NCBI GenBank assembly: GCA_014237395.1 | Contig: JABZFP010000037.1 | Coordinates: forward strand, 18,649-82,648 | Source of the DNA: Desulfobacteraceae bacterium | GTDB lineage: Bacteria; Desulfobacterota; Desulfobacteria; Desulfobacterales; UBA5852 | Direction: 5' to 3' | Length of the DNA stretch: 64,000 nt | Shown: positions 8,839 through 17,205 of the stretch, one piece after another | How positions within the stretch are numbered: the stretch's first letter is position 1 | Layout: every line of letters begins with the position of its first letter | Notes under the pieces: model-generated | Told to the model about the DNA's origin: nothing | The model's input: only the letters and a program-made list of their open reading frames with translations | Databases searched by the model: none | Translations under genes and position numbers: made by a program

Positions 8839-10478
8839 CCGACCAAACGCCCCACGCGTTCACCGGCATCCAAAATTTCCCGGATACGGATGCCGTATTT
8901 ATCGTTTTCAACCAACACCTCGCCTTTGGCAATCAAACGGTTATTGGCACGTATATCCAGTGTTTCCCCCTCCAGATTGGAAAGAACGATCGCCGATCCT
9001 TTTCCGAGGCCCAGAATGTTTTTGATGTTCATTTTGGTCCTTCCCAATTCAACACTGATGTGAACGGGAATATCCTTTATAAATCCCATACTATCGAGCA
9101 AAGACGCTTCCGGTGTTCCGCCGGGATCCGCATCCACCTCCGATGAAGAAGCGTCCACGGCAGGAGGCGGCGTGGCCGGAGGTGCCACGGTGGCGGCACT
9201 GTTGGCCTTTGCCGTTGTCGCCGGCCCGGTCTCAGCCGCCTCTTCATTCGTTTTGGCTGCCGCCAGAAGCGCCTGAATCCCCGCATCATCCAGCTGTTGG
9301 CTGCCACCGGTGGTTTCGGCAGGCGGCGTTGCCACCGGTTCCGAGGGTTGATTTTCATCCGGATCGCCTGCCGCGGCGATCATTTTTTGAATCGCATCGT
9401 CGTCTAACGGCTGCGCAGCGCTGCTTTCTTCAGGCGGAGTCGGCTGCTCGGGTTGAACTGGTTCCGGTTCGTCGATTTTAACGCATACTTCAACCACAAT
9501 GTCATGGTCGTTCAACTTAAACGCAAAGCGCTCGTATCGATCCATATTCAGGATTTCGATGTTGAAATCCAACCCTACGGTCAAGGAGGGTGTCGAAATC
9601 TGGCACTCCAATCCCGTATCGCAAAATGCCGCTTTTAAATTCCCGCCAAGGATGTTGGTCATTTCTCCGATGACATCTTTGACGCTATCGATATCCTGAA
9701 CTTCATCCAGATCCTGCCCGAGCATACCGGCCGTGATCATGCGCCCAAAGGTTTTGGAAACCTGGAATTGGATGCTGCCGTGCACGCCACCGGCAAAGTC
9801 AACAGCCCCCATTACTCTGAAATCGTCAGTATTTTTAAATGGTTCACGATCTGAAAGATCAACATCGAGCGACAGCATGGTATCGAAGAGTTCGATGATG
9901 GTATCACCCACCGACGAAATGATATCCAAGCGTTGGAATTTGGAGATATCGATTTTTTTGAGTTTCAGAATGGAGTGCAGATCGGTCTCATCCTCCATCA
10001 CGAATTTTACAGCGATTTCGACCTGGATGGTCTCTTCTCCATATGAAAAAAGGAATCGTTCGTAGCGCTCCATGTGGAGCGTTTGAATCTGGAAGTTATT
10101 TCCGGTGGTAATGGATGGTGTTGAAATTTCGCAGGCCAAACCGGTATCGCAAAAATTGGATTTCAGACCGCCGGCAATAATGTTGCATACTTCCCGCAAC
10201 ACATCTTTGACTTCTTCGTCGCCTTCAATGTCATCGATCTCCATGCCCAGCATACCGGCCGTCATCATTTGCGCCATGGCCTTTGACACGCGGATATTGG
10301 CGCTGCCGTTGACTTTGCCCGCAAAACTGACAAACCCGACCATGACGATCTCATCGTTGTCGGCGATGCCGGTGTCCTCATCGCAGGCCGTTATCTCCAT
10401 CGAAAGCATGGTGTCGAACAAATCGACGACCGATTCACGGACGGCTAAAATGATATCATGATTCGGATCCTGAGACAT
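8835..10478 (-). CDS. fliY: FliY-type flagellar switch protein: two CheX-like domains plus C-terminal FliN
   Basis: 547 aa. Two homologous CheC/CheX-like domains occupy about 1-160 and 185-335. Each keeps the E-x2-N-x21-P phosphatase signature: E96/N99/P121 and E272/N275/P297. A Pro/Ala-rich linker (about 336-460) carries two peptides, LDDDAIQKMIAAA (358-370) and LDDAGIQALLAAA (396-408), resembling the FliM N-terminal LSQDEIDALL CheY-binding motif. The C-terminus (about 465-547) is a FliN/SpoA domain. Predicted role: C-ring component that dephosphorylates CheY-P. Start chosen at the ATG with GGAG upstream; a TTG 17 codons earlier is less likely. A sigma-54 site lies ahead. A separate fliN exists at 37046. 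Confidence 0.85.
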   Translation of the reverse strand: MSQDPNHDIILAVRESVVDLFDTMLSMEITACDEDTGIADNDEIVMVGFVSFAGKVNGSANIRVSKAMAQMMTAGMLGMEIDDIEGDEEVKDVLREVCNIIAGGLKSNFCDTGLACEISTPSITTGNNFQIQTLHMERYERFLFSYGEETIQVEIAVKFVMEDETDLHSILKLKKIDISKFQRLDIISSVGDTIIELFDTMLSLDVDLSDREPFKNTDDFRVMGAVDFAGGVHGSIQFQVSKTFGRMITAGMLGQDLDEVQDIDSVKDVIGEMTNILGGNLKAAFCDTGLECQISTPSLTVGLDFNIEILNMDRYERFAFKLNDHDIVVEVCVKIDEPEPVQPEQPTPPEESSAAQPLDDDAIQKMIAAAGDPDENQPSEPVATPPAETTGGSQQLDDAGIQALLAAAKTNEEAAETGPATTAKANSAATVAPPATPPPAVDASSSEVDADPGGTPEASLLDSMGFIKDIPVHISVELGRTKMNIKNILGLGKGSAIVLSNLEGETLDIRANNRLIAKGEVLVENDKYGIRIREILDAGERVGRLVG

Positions 10479-10520
10479 AAGGCAACACGCTCCGTTCTGG
10501 TTTCTAACAATAGGAGAATT

Positions 10521-10549
10521 ATTGACCAATTGTTGGGGCCCTGGTCAAT
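10521..10549 (-). promoter_or_regulatory. Inverted repeat in the fliY leader
   Basis: ATTGACCA (10521-10528) and TGGTCAAT (10542-10549) form a perfect 8-bp inverted repeat with a 13-base spacer. It lies between the predicted sigma-54 start site (~10557) and the fliY start codon. It could be an mRNA hairpin or a dimeric operator. Confidence 0.4.
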
Positions 10550-10567
10550 TTTGTCATGCTAAAAACT

Positions 10568-10583
10568 TGCAAGATGGGTGCCA
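10568..10583 (-). promoter_or_regulatory. Sigma-54 promoter of fliY
   Basis: On the minus strand the sequence is TGGCAC-CCATC-TTGCA, an exact match to the -24/-12 consensus TGGCAC-N5-TTGCW, with GG and GC 10 nt apart. Expected transcription start is near 10557, about 79 nt before the fliY ATG. This separates fliY from the flgK/flgL run upstream. Confidence 0.8.
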
Positions 10584-10746
10584 CTGAATCGCGGCCGGCC
10601 GCCCGCCGCCAACCTGCCGGTTCTGCACGGCATGCCCGCGGGAAAGGTGCCTTGCTCAGGTCACTCCCGGTGCAAAACATCGCATCAGACTGAAAAATCG
10701 CGCCGGAATTTTGACAACTGTCAGAAAGACAACAGGGAAGACCGCC

Positions 10747-10938
10747 TCAGGTACGCGGTGCAAAATGCAGACATGCCACGCCGGGGGTGCTGCGGATCAC
10801 TTCCAGACAGGGGGGACGTTGGCTCTTAAATCCCATCGCCCGACAGCCGTACGGATGCCGGGACTCCCAGGTGACATAGTAGTGGCGGCATCCCCGGCAT
10901 TGGGGACGGCCATGTTTGAGCGGTTTGGTTAAACGCAT
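10747..10938 (-). CDS. Small Cys-rich (zinc-ribbon-like) protein
   Basis: 63 aa. The pattern is CRGCRHYYVTW...PYGCRAMGFKSQR-P...C: two CxxC-like cysteines, a third in PYGC and two later ones. I recognise this C-x2-C-x(n)-PyGC-x-GFKS-x2-P layout as a recurring small conserved protein in proteobacteria without known function; metal binding is inferred from the cysteines. It follows the flgL/repeat-protein genes on the same strand after a 70-base gap. The ribosome-binding site is weak. Confidence 0.65.
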   Translation of the reverse strand: MRLTKPLKHGRPQCRGCRHYYVTWESRHPYGCRAMGFKSQRPPCLEVIRSTPGVACLHFAPRT

Positions 10939-10955
10939 AGGGCATCACGATGGGT

Positions 10956-10985
10956 ACCACACAGGCACCCTCTGTGGGGTGTGGT
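10956..10985 (-). terminator. GC-rich inverted repeat before the Cys-rich gene
   Basis: ACCACAC (10956-10962) and GTGTGGT (10979-10985) form a 7-bp inverted repeat with further CACC/GGTG pairing possible inside. It lies 24 bases after the stop of the repeat protein at 11009 and has no T-run, so it could be a weak terminator or processing hairpin. Confidence 0.3.
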
Positions 10986-11008
10986 GACGGCGGCGCGGGG
11001 ATTTCGCA

Positions 11009-11482
11009 TCACGGCTGGATCTTGACTTCCAGCCCCATGCTGTTCAACATTTCCCAGGCCCGGTCATAGTCGTCCCCGCGGCGTTGTGATGAGGCGACCA
11101 CAATGGCCTGGATGACATCGTCACTCATACCGGACTGCTTTAACGCGATGAGATCCTGAACCGATGACATATTCACGGGCTTGACCGCACGGCCATAGAT
11201 AATAGGCTTCGCCTGACGCATGAAGGATCGCTCCGTCACCAGGATTTCCACGGTTTGATCCGTCATTCCGGCTTCTTTGAGCGCAATCAGTTCCTCCACC
11301 GTGAAGGCGGCGGTCTCGATCACCTTCTCCCGCGCCACGGCCTGGATCACCCGGTCGCTGTAGCCAGCCTTTTTCAGCGCCACCAACGCTGTGGAGGACA
11401 TTGCCGAAATCTCGTGATGGCCGAGGAAAACGATCAAGATGCAGATCATCACCGCCGTTATCATTCGATTCATCCGGTTCAT
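11009..11482 (-). CDS. Secreted protein with three LxALKxAGxSD repeats
   Basis: 157 aa. A signal peptide is visible at residues 1-27 (basic start, ITAVMICILIVFLG core, cleavage around ISA|M). The mature part contains three copies of a ~17-residue helical repeat: LVALKKAGYSDRVIQAV (33-49), LIALKEAGMTDQTVEIL (65-81) and LIALKQSGMSDDVIQAI (111-127). Function unknown; the export signal and position suggest a periplasmic role beside the flagellum. The start overlaps the flgL stop by 4 bases (11479-11482), so the two are translationally coupled. Confidence 0.75.
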   Translation of the reverse strand: MNRMNRMITAVMICILIVFLGHHEISAMSSTALVALKKAGYSDRVIQAVAREKVIETAAFTVEELIALKEAGMTDQTVEILVTERSFMRQAKPIIYGRAVKPVNMSSVQDLIALKQSGMSDDVIQAIVVASSQRRGDDYDRAWEMLNSMGLEVKIQP

Positions 11483-12348
11483 CGCAAGAAATCCATCAAG
11501 GTGGGTTGAATAATTTTAGCCGCAGCGTTCAAGGCCAGTTCATAGGCCAGTTCCTGGTTGTTAAAATCGATGACTGTCTCTTCGATATTGGCCTTTTCCG
11601 TACTGTCCATCATCTCTTCGAACGTAAGCTTCAATTTGGCCGTCTGCTGCTCCACGAGTTGAAGCTGCTGATATCTGGCCCCGCTTTCGGCCCGCACCAT
11701 CTGAACCTGATCCTGAGCCTGCTCGAAGCGGCCGATCTGGTCGTGAATCAGGGCCACATCGTCCGTTTGCAAACCGACGATCAACTGGTCGAGGGCATCG
11801 AAAACATCTTCCGCGCCCTGAAAGATACGGCTTCCGTCCGCTTCGAGCTGCATCTCCATATTGTCGGCGGTCATGACACTATAGTACCCGTTGTCACCAT
11901 TGTAAGTGCCATCCGATGCAAACGGCGGCGTCAAGGTTTGGAAGCCTGCAAAGACATAGACATTGCCCATTTTCGAGTTGCTCATTTGCAGCATCTGTTC
12001 GCGGATATTCTGGACACTGGTGATGGCCGCTTCACGATCCATAGATTCCGAAGCAAACTGGTTGACGGCCCAATTCTTGGCATCCACCATCAGTTCTTCA
12101 ACACCCTCCAGGGTTGTTTCGATAAACTCGGTCCGGTTTTTTGCGTTCTGGATATTGCGGTCATACTGGCCGAGCTGAGTAAGTGTCTTGCGATAATCCA
12201 AAACTTTGCCATAGCCTAATGGGTCATCGGAAGGCCGGTTGATGCGCTTGCCCGAAGCCATGGTCTCCTGTTTCTTGGCCAGTTGTTCGGCCTGGCGAAA
12301 CAGGTTCCGTTTTACCGTGGCCGTCATCATGCTGTTTGTGACGCGCAT
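11479..12348 (-). CDS. flgL: Flagellar hook-associated protein 3 (HAP3, hook-filament junction)
   Basis: 289 aa. Joins hook to filament. The N-terminal flagellin-like helix 'MRVTNSMM...LAKKQETMASGKRINRPSDDP' carries the GKRINRPSDDP signature, and the C-terminal helix includes 'NNQELAYELALNAAAKI'. The family is exported by the flagellar type III apparatus, so no Sec signal is expected or present. An AGGAGGAACCC ribosome-binding site precedes the ATG. It lies 79 bp after flgK, the usual order. Confidence 0.93.
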   Translation of the reverse strand: MRVTNSMMTATVKRNLFRQAEQLAKKQETMASGKRINRPSDDPLGYGKVLDYRKTLTQLGQYDRNIQNAKNRTEFIETTLEGVEELMVDAKNWAVNQFASESMDREAAITSVQNIREQMLQMSNSKMGNVYVFAGFQTLTPPFASDGTYNGDNGYYSVMTADNMEMQLEADGSRIFQGAEDVFDALDQLIVGLQTDDVALIHDQIGRFEQAQDQVQMVRAESGARYQQLQLVEQQTAKLKLTFEEMMDSTEKANIEETVIDFNNQELAYELALNAAAKIIQPTLMDFLR

Positions 12349-12427
12349 GGGTTCCTCCTTTAACAGGCGGCGGTTTTCTTCCGTCGCAAATTCCTTTGGA
12401 CGCCCATCAATGGTCGTCCGCCGGTGG

Positions 12428-13837
12428 TTAGACCATATTCAGTACCGTATTGAGCATATCGTCAACCGTGGTGATGAGCTTGGCCGCGGCCTCATAGGCA
12501 TGTTGAAATTTGACCAGATTGATCATCTCTTCGTCCAGGGACACCCCCGACACCGATTCCCGATAGTTTTCAAGATGGGTCACCATGGCATCTTCATATT
12601 CATGATTGGCAGCGGCATTACGCACATCATTCCCAACGCCGCTGGCCAAGGCGCTGTAATAATTATCGAAGGTCGTACTTGCGCCGTTCATGGTCAGTTG
12701 CCCCTGCAGATTGGCCATGGCCACGGCATTGCGGTTATCCCCCGGCACGGTTGCCGCCGTTGCCGCAGCGGCAATGCGGTTCACATCCAATACAATGGCC
12801 GCGTCCACCGTCATGGTGGCCGCCGTGGTGCCCGCAAAGAAATCCTGACCGGTTACCGGGGATCCGGTCAGCGGATCGCTGGCCATGCCAAAACCGCTCT
12901 GGTGAATCGCGTTGACTTCGGTCATGATGGACCCAGCCAGGGCGTCCAGCCGATCCAGGTAATCCTGGGCGTAACCGTCGCGAACGTCCAGCCAGCCTTT
13001 CAACTCTCCGCCACCGATACTGGCCGTAATATCGACAGCGGTGCCGCTCCGATCCATCCAGACCACGTCCTGCAGGCCGCTGGCATTGGTAACGGTGGAC
13101 AGGGTATAGGCATGCGGGCTTTGCACCAAAGGATGGCCGCCGCCGATCAATACCGTGACCTGGCCCTGATCGTTCTCATACGTGTTCGTCTCGATCAGCC
13201 CAGACAGTTCCTTGAGCAGTTGTTCCCGCTGGTCCCGATAGTCATTGGAATTCTGGCCGGCGATTTCCACCTGGCTGATCTTATCATTCAAATCGACAAT
13301 CTGGCGGGATAGTCCATTGATTTCGTCCAGCGTGCCGGCAATCGTCCGATCATAATCCAATTGGATCTGCTGCAGGTTTTCGGACATGGTGTTGAAGGTA
13401 CGCGCCAGTGTTTCACTGCGGGAAAGAAGCGCCGTGCGCTCCGGGTAGCCGGAAGGATTGTTGACCAAATCCTGCCAGGCCGACCAGAATTCCCCCATGG
13501 CCTGCTCCAGTCCGACACCGGAACTCTCATTGAAGATCAGTTCGATCCGTTCCAGTCCGCTTTCCGTGGCTTCCCATTGGCCCAGCTTGGCATTTTCGCC
13601 ATTGATCTGGCCGCCGATAAAGCCATCATAGATGCGCTGAATTTCCGCCGCCTTCACACCGGTCCCCATCTGGCCCGGTTGAAAATTAATCGGTGCGCTG
13701 GGCTCCATGACAACCCGTTGCCGTGAATAGCCGGGCGTGTTCACGTTGGCAATATTCTGCCCCGTCACATCGATGGCTTTCTGCTGCGTCAGCAGGGATC
13801 GGGTTGCCGTGCTCAGTATTCCGTAAATGTCCGGCAT
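12428..13837 (-). CDS. flgK: Flagellar hook-associated protein 1 (HAP1)
   Basis: 469 aa. First hook-filament junction protein. The N-terminus shows the axial-protein motif 'AIDVTGQNIANVNTPGYSRQRV', and the C-terminus carries 'EEMINLVKFQHAYEAAAKLITTVDDML'. At 469 residues it is shorter than enteric FlgK (~545), implying a reduced middle domain. Start: ATG with AGGTGG six bases upstream. It follows cheB, so hook-junction genes close the chemotaxis run. Confidence 0.94.
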   Translation of the reverse strand: MPDIYGILSTATRSLLTQQKAIDVTGQNIANVNTPGYSRQRVVMEPSAPINFQPGQMGTGVKAAEIQRIYDGFIGGQINGENAKLGQWEATESGLERIELIFNESSGVGLEQAMGEFWSAWQDLVNNPSGYPERTALLSRSETLARTFNTMSENLQQIQLDYDRTIAGTLDEINGLSRQIVDLNDKISQVEIAGQNSNDYRDQREQLLKELSGLIETNTYENDQGQVTVLIGGGHPLVQSPHAYTLSTVTNASGLQDVVWMDRSGTAVDITASIGGGELKGWLDVRDGYAQDYLDRLDALAGSIMTEVNAIHQSGFGMASDPLTGSPVTGQDFFAGTTAATMTVDAAIVLDVNRIAAAATAATVPGDNRNAVAMANLQGQLTMNGASTTFDNYYSALASGVGNDVRNAAANHEYEDAMVTHLENYRESVSGVSLDEEMINLVKFQHAYEAAAKLITTVDDMLNTVLNMV

Positions 13838-13859
13838 AGTTCACCACCTTTGGTCTGGA

Positions 13860-14912
13860 TTACGATGCATTCCCATTGCGCGACAACGCCGTAAAAATCG
13901 CTTTGGGTATCTTGGGCAGCGGCAGAATCTCATCGACCCCCCCCAATTTGATGGCCTCTTTGGGCATACCGAAGACAACACAACTCTGTTCGTCCTGGGC
14001 CATATTGTAGGCGCCACTTTGCTGCATGGCCAGCATGCCCTTGGCGCCATCCGCCCCCATCCCCGTCAGAATGACGCCCACCGCATTACGCCCGGCATGT
14101 TTGGCGACGGAATGGAACATGACATCCACACTGGGCCTTTGGTAATGGACACGCGGGCCGCCTTTGATATGAACCAGATAGTTTCCGCCGCTGCGATGAA
14201 GCACCATGTGACGGTTGCCGGGGGCAATCAACGCCAAGCCGGGGACCACATGGTCCTTATCCCTGGCTTCACGGACTTCCATCGGACAAATGCTGTTGAG
14301 CCGTTCGGCAAACGTCTTGGTGAAGGTCTCCGGCATGTGCTGCACAATGATCGTCCCGGGCGTTCCGGCCGGCATGGCACTGAGAACGGCCTCAATGGCT
14401 TTGGTGCCGCCGGTGGACGCACCGATGGCGATCACCTGATGGGTGGTCTTGGTCAAAAGACCGCTTGAGAGCGTCACTTTCTCCCGGGGTCCCGCATCGA
14501 CGGCAGCCGGCAGAGCACTGATGCGTGCTTTGGCGGCTGCACGGATGGCCTGCACCAGCTGGCGGGATACATCCTGGGTGGAATACGCCGAGCCGGCTTT
14601 ACACAAGACATCCACCGCGCCCAGATCGAGGGCTTTAATGGCAGTTTCGCTGTTGCGCGGCGTGAGGGAGCTGAGGACGATCACCGGGAGGGGGTAATGT
14701 TTCATGAGTTTGGACAGAAACGACAACCCATCCATGCGGGGCATTTCCAGATCCAGCGTAATGACGTCCGGTTTCAGCTTAACGATCTTATCCCGCGCGA
14801 CATAGGGATCGACAGCCGTACCGACGATGTCGATATCTTCATACCGCGACAATTCGTCACTCAATATTTTGCGCACAACGGCGGAATCGTCTACAATCAG
14901 TACCTTGATCAT
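13860..14912 (-). CDS. cheB: Chemotaxis protein-glutamate methylesterase/deamidase
   Basis: 350 aa. Removes methyl groups from chemoreceptor glutamates when activated by CheA. The receiver domain (1-~120) has VDDS at 8-10, phospho-acceptor D54 and a lysine in CKAG. The C-terminal catalytic domain (~155-350) has the triad S166 (GASTGG), H192 (QHMP) and D288 (GADG). An AGAGAAG ribosome-binding site precedes the ATG. It lies between cheX and flgK. Confidence 0.95.
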   Translation of the reverse strand: MIKVLIVDDSAVVRKILSDELSRYEDIDIVGTAVDPYVARDKIVKLKPDVITLDLEMPRMDGLSFLSKLMKHYPLPVIVLSSLTPRNSETAIKALDLGAVDVLCKAGSAYSTQDVSRQLVQAIRAAAKARISALPAAVDAGPREKVTLSSGLLTKTTHQVIAIGASTGGTKAIEAVLSAMPAGTPGTIIVQHMPETFTKTFAERLNSICPMEVREARDKDHVVPGLALIAPGNRHMVLHRSGGNYLVHIKGGPRVHYQRPSVDVMFHSVAKHAGRNAVGVILTGMGADGAKGMLAMQQSGAYNMAQDEQSCVVFGMPKEAIKLGGVDEILPLPKIPKAIFTALSRNGNAS

Positions 14913-14956
14913 TGTTCTTCTCTGCGGCCTTTATAAATCATGGGTTCGATTCGTCA

Positions 14957-15433
14957 TCAGATGTCCAAGCGCATATACAGCTGGCAGCCACCATCATCCA
15001 GACTCAAGAGGGCGGATGCATATCCCCGGGGGTCGGTCTTGATTTGATCCAACAGCGAGCGGGCAGCACCGGCGTCCAGAATCTTCGGGGGCTGGATATC
15101 GTAAACCGCCTCGGTGCCACCGATACGGGGCAGCAAATTGCCGCAGATAACGTTGAGGGCCTCGCGCAAGGCATCGCGCTGCTGGTCTTCCGGCGGCACC
15201 TCGTCTTCTTCCATACCGAGCATGTTGGACGTGAGTTCGGGCATGGCGGCATTGGATATAATTAGCAATAGTTCCCCCTGCGATGGCCCGCTGAATTCGA
15301 CATAACAGCCGGTTGCCGCTTCTCCCCAAATGGCCTCAGGGTCCGTGTCGTCCGGAAAACTGAAAATAAAGGCCAGTTGTTCCAGCGTTTGAGCGGCGAT
15401 TTCCATCAATAGGTCAGAATGCTCCTGATTCAT
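14957..15433 (-). CDS. cheX: CheX-like CheY-P phosphatase
   Basis: 158 aa. A single CheC/CheX-fold domain with the signature E91-x2-N94-x20-P115 (REALN...QPP), the residues that position water on CheY-P in this family. It is the third such domain in the window, after the pair in FliY. The gene overlaps the 3' end of cheY by 20 bp, so phosphatase and substrate are made together. No cheZ is visible, so this and FliY are the expected signal-termination activities. Ribosome-binding site AGGAGA. Confidence 0.8.
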   Translation of the reverse strand: MNQEHSDLLMEIAAQTLEQLAFIFSFPDDTDPEAIWGEAATGCYVEFSGPSQGELLLIISNAAMPELTSNMLGMEEDEVPPEDQQRDALREALNVICGNLLPRIGGTEAVYDIQPPKILDAGAARSLLDQIKTDPRGYASALLSLDDGGCQLYMRLDI

Positions 15434-15824
15434 CGCTGTCTCCTATGCCTGTAATCCCCGTGAGGTCCTGGATGGCGTCCCTGATAATCTCAGGCGTAAA
15501 CGGTTTGTGGATAAACGTAACCCCTTTCTTTTCAAGCCGCTGGATGCGTGTCGCACTGCCTTCGGTCGAAATCACGATCGTGGGCAAGGCGGACAACTCC
15601 GGGTCGGCTTTCATCTGGTCAATCATCTCTTCGCCGTTCATGATCGGCATATTGATGTCGGCCACAACCAGATCGACCCAGTTTTCCCGGGCGGCATCCA
15701 GTCCTTCTTTACCATTGCCGGCCTGATAGACGTCGCCCAGGTCCAGACCGCTCATCCGGATGGTTTTGATGATCATCGCCCTCATGACGCTGCTGTCATC
15801 GACGATTAAAACATTGAGTGGCAT
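15414..15824 (-). CDS. cheY: Chemotaxis response regulator CheY
   Basis: 136 aa, a lone receiver domain. The acidic pair is D9/D10 (IVDDS), the phospho-acceptor is D56 (VVADINMP), and the conserved Thr/Ser (VIST) and Lys (HKPF) are present. A C-terminal tail of about 12 residues (GITGIGDSDESGAF) extends beyond the domain and overlaps the cheX start. Its place in a cheA-R-D-Y-X-B run supports a motor-binding role. Ribosome-binding site GAGG, 6 bases upstream. Confidence 0.9.
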   Translation of the reverse strand: MPLNVLIVDDSSVMRAMIIKTIRMSGLDLGDVYQAGNGKEGLDAARENWVDLVVADINMPIMNGEEMIDQMKADPELSALPTIVISTEGSATRIQRLEKKGVTFIHKPFTPEIIRDAIQDLTGITGIGDSDESGAF

Positions 15825-15858
15825 ATCAGTACCTCGTTACACGTTTTCCGTTACACGG

Positions 15859-16710
15859 TTAATCCGCTGAGAATACGTCGGACAATTCTTCGGCCAACTG
15901 CAAGGTCTGGCTCGCAACATGCTCGAGATGAAACGGTTTCAGCCCCAAGCGACGGGTAACGGTCGGTGACGGCTCGTACTGCAGGCCCTCCCGCCCTACC
16001 CCGATCCCCATCATCAAACATAGCACGTTGGCAACATGGACGATGTCCGTGGTGCGCCTGGATTCCGCCGCAGCATCCGGGTCATGATGCCATTGCACGG
16101 CATGGACAAGATCGTCCGGAAGCGACCAGTGGGAAAGAATCCGCGCACCGATTTCAGCGTGATCGGTGCCGAGCACTTGCTTTTCGGCAATTTCAAACGA
16201 TACATCGGTTCCCGCGGCCGCGTCGATCGCGGCAAGGTCTTCCTGGATAAACTGCCCTAAAATGAGCTTACCCACATCATGCAGCAATGCCGCTGTAAAA
16301 ATATCGTCGGTTCCGGTCAGCTTCAACTCGCGGCTCAGCCCTTCCGCCGCAACGGAAACCGCGATGGAGTGCCGCCAGAGTTCACCGGCCGGCAGGTCAT
16401 AACCGGGAATCGCCCCGTCCATCACGGCACCGACAAAAGATGTCATGACGAGCTGTTTTATCTTGTTCATGCCCAGGAGCATGACCGCCCGCTTGATGGA
16501 GCCGACCTTGGTCGGCAGACCGATATAGGCCGAATTGGTCAGCTTGAGCACATTGGCCGTCAAACCCGGATCGATGCGTAAAACCGCTTCGATTTCTCCG
16601 ACCGGTGTCTCGCTATTCTCCAACAATGCCAACAATTTGACAGCGGAACCGGGGATGCTGGGAAAGGTATCGATCTTGGACATGATTTTATCCAAATAAT
16701 CAGATTTCAT
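15859..16710 (-). CDS. HDOD-domain protein in the chemotaxis operon
   Basis: 283 aa, almost all one HDOD domain ('FPSIPGSAVKLLALLENSETP' start; 'RIDPGLTANVLKLTNSA' typical). Unlike many HDOD proteins it retains a HDVGK box (ALLHDVGK) and further histidines (GTDHAEIG, WHHDPD), so residual hydrolase activity is possible. The start overlaps the cheD stop as ATGA. HDOD proteins often serve in signalling linked to chemotaxis or c-di-GMP; its exact task here is unknown. Confidence 0.85.
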   Translation of the reverse strand: MKSDYLDKIMSKIDTFPSIPGSAVKLLALLENSETPVGEIEAVLRIDPGLTANVLKLTNSAYIGLPTKVGSIKRAVMLLGMNKIKQLVMTSFVGAVMDGAIPGYDLPAGELWRHSIAVSVAAEGLSRELKLTGTDDIFTAALLHDVGKLILGQFIQEDLAAIDAAAGTDVSFEIAEKQVLGTDHAEIGARILSHWSLPDDLVHAVQWHHDPDAAAESRRTTDIVHVANVLCLMMGIGVGREGLQYEPSPTVTRRLGLKPFHLEHVASQTLQLAEELSDVFSAD

Positions 16711-17180
16711 AGCAGACTCACTGACCCGTTGCTGGAAATTTTGATCTCGCCCGTGGTGACATCAAAATGAACCGTGCGGCCGGATGGTCCGCCGACATCA
16801 TCGGCGTCCAGCAGCACGTTGTTCTTCCAGAGCAGCTTCTTTAAAACGGTGAAATTACGTTCTCCGATCTTGAAAATCTCATTTTTACCCAGGGGCTGGC
16901 CACACCCGGCCGCTTTGACCACCAGGCGACTTTTTTCGCCGCCGATGCGGTAAATTTCCTTGAACAGTTTCGGCACACCGATATCGACGAACATGAAGGG
17001 ATTACTGGCCGCCTTTTCAGGATTGATTTTCGAAAGCGGCAGCATGGCGTGCAGCAGCCCGCCTACCTGGGCCTGGGGATCATAGACCATCAGTCCGAGG
17101 CAACTGCCCAGAGCATGTGTCACCAGGACATCGCCCTTTTTCCCCAGTTTCATATCGGCTACGACAACGACGTGTTTCAT
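16707..17180 (-). CDS. cheD: Chemoreceptor glutamine deamidase CheD
   Basis: 157 aa. Deamidates receptor glutamines and, in CheC-containing systems, binds CheC. The catalytic Cys27 lies in ALGSCLG and His44 in GLLHAMLP; these are the known CheD nucleophile and base. The C-terminal part, 'GGPSGRTVHFDVTTGEI', is typical. CheD together with CheX/FliY-type phosphatases matches the Bacillus/Thermotoga style of adaptation rather than the enteric one. Confidence 0.93.
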   Translation of the reverse strand: MKHVVVVADMKLGKKGDVLVTHALGSCLGLMVYDPQAQVGGLLHAMLPLSKINPEKAASNPFMFVDIGVPKLFKEIYRIGGEKSRLVVKAAGCGQPLGKNEIFKIGERNFTVLKKLLWKNNVLLDADDVGGPSGRTVHFDVTTGEIKISSNGSVSLL

Positions 17181-17205
17181 TTAGGCCATCCAAACACTAT
17201 TCGAT

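Noticed and set aside
12239..13312. 357-codon plus-strand frame opposite flgK
   Set aside because: Antisense to flgK, which has unmistakable axial-protein motifs.
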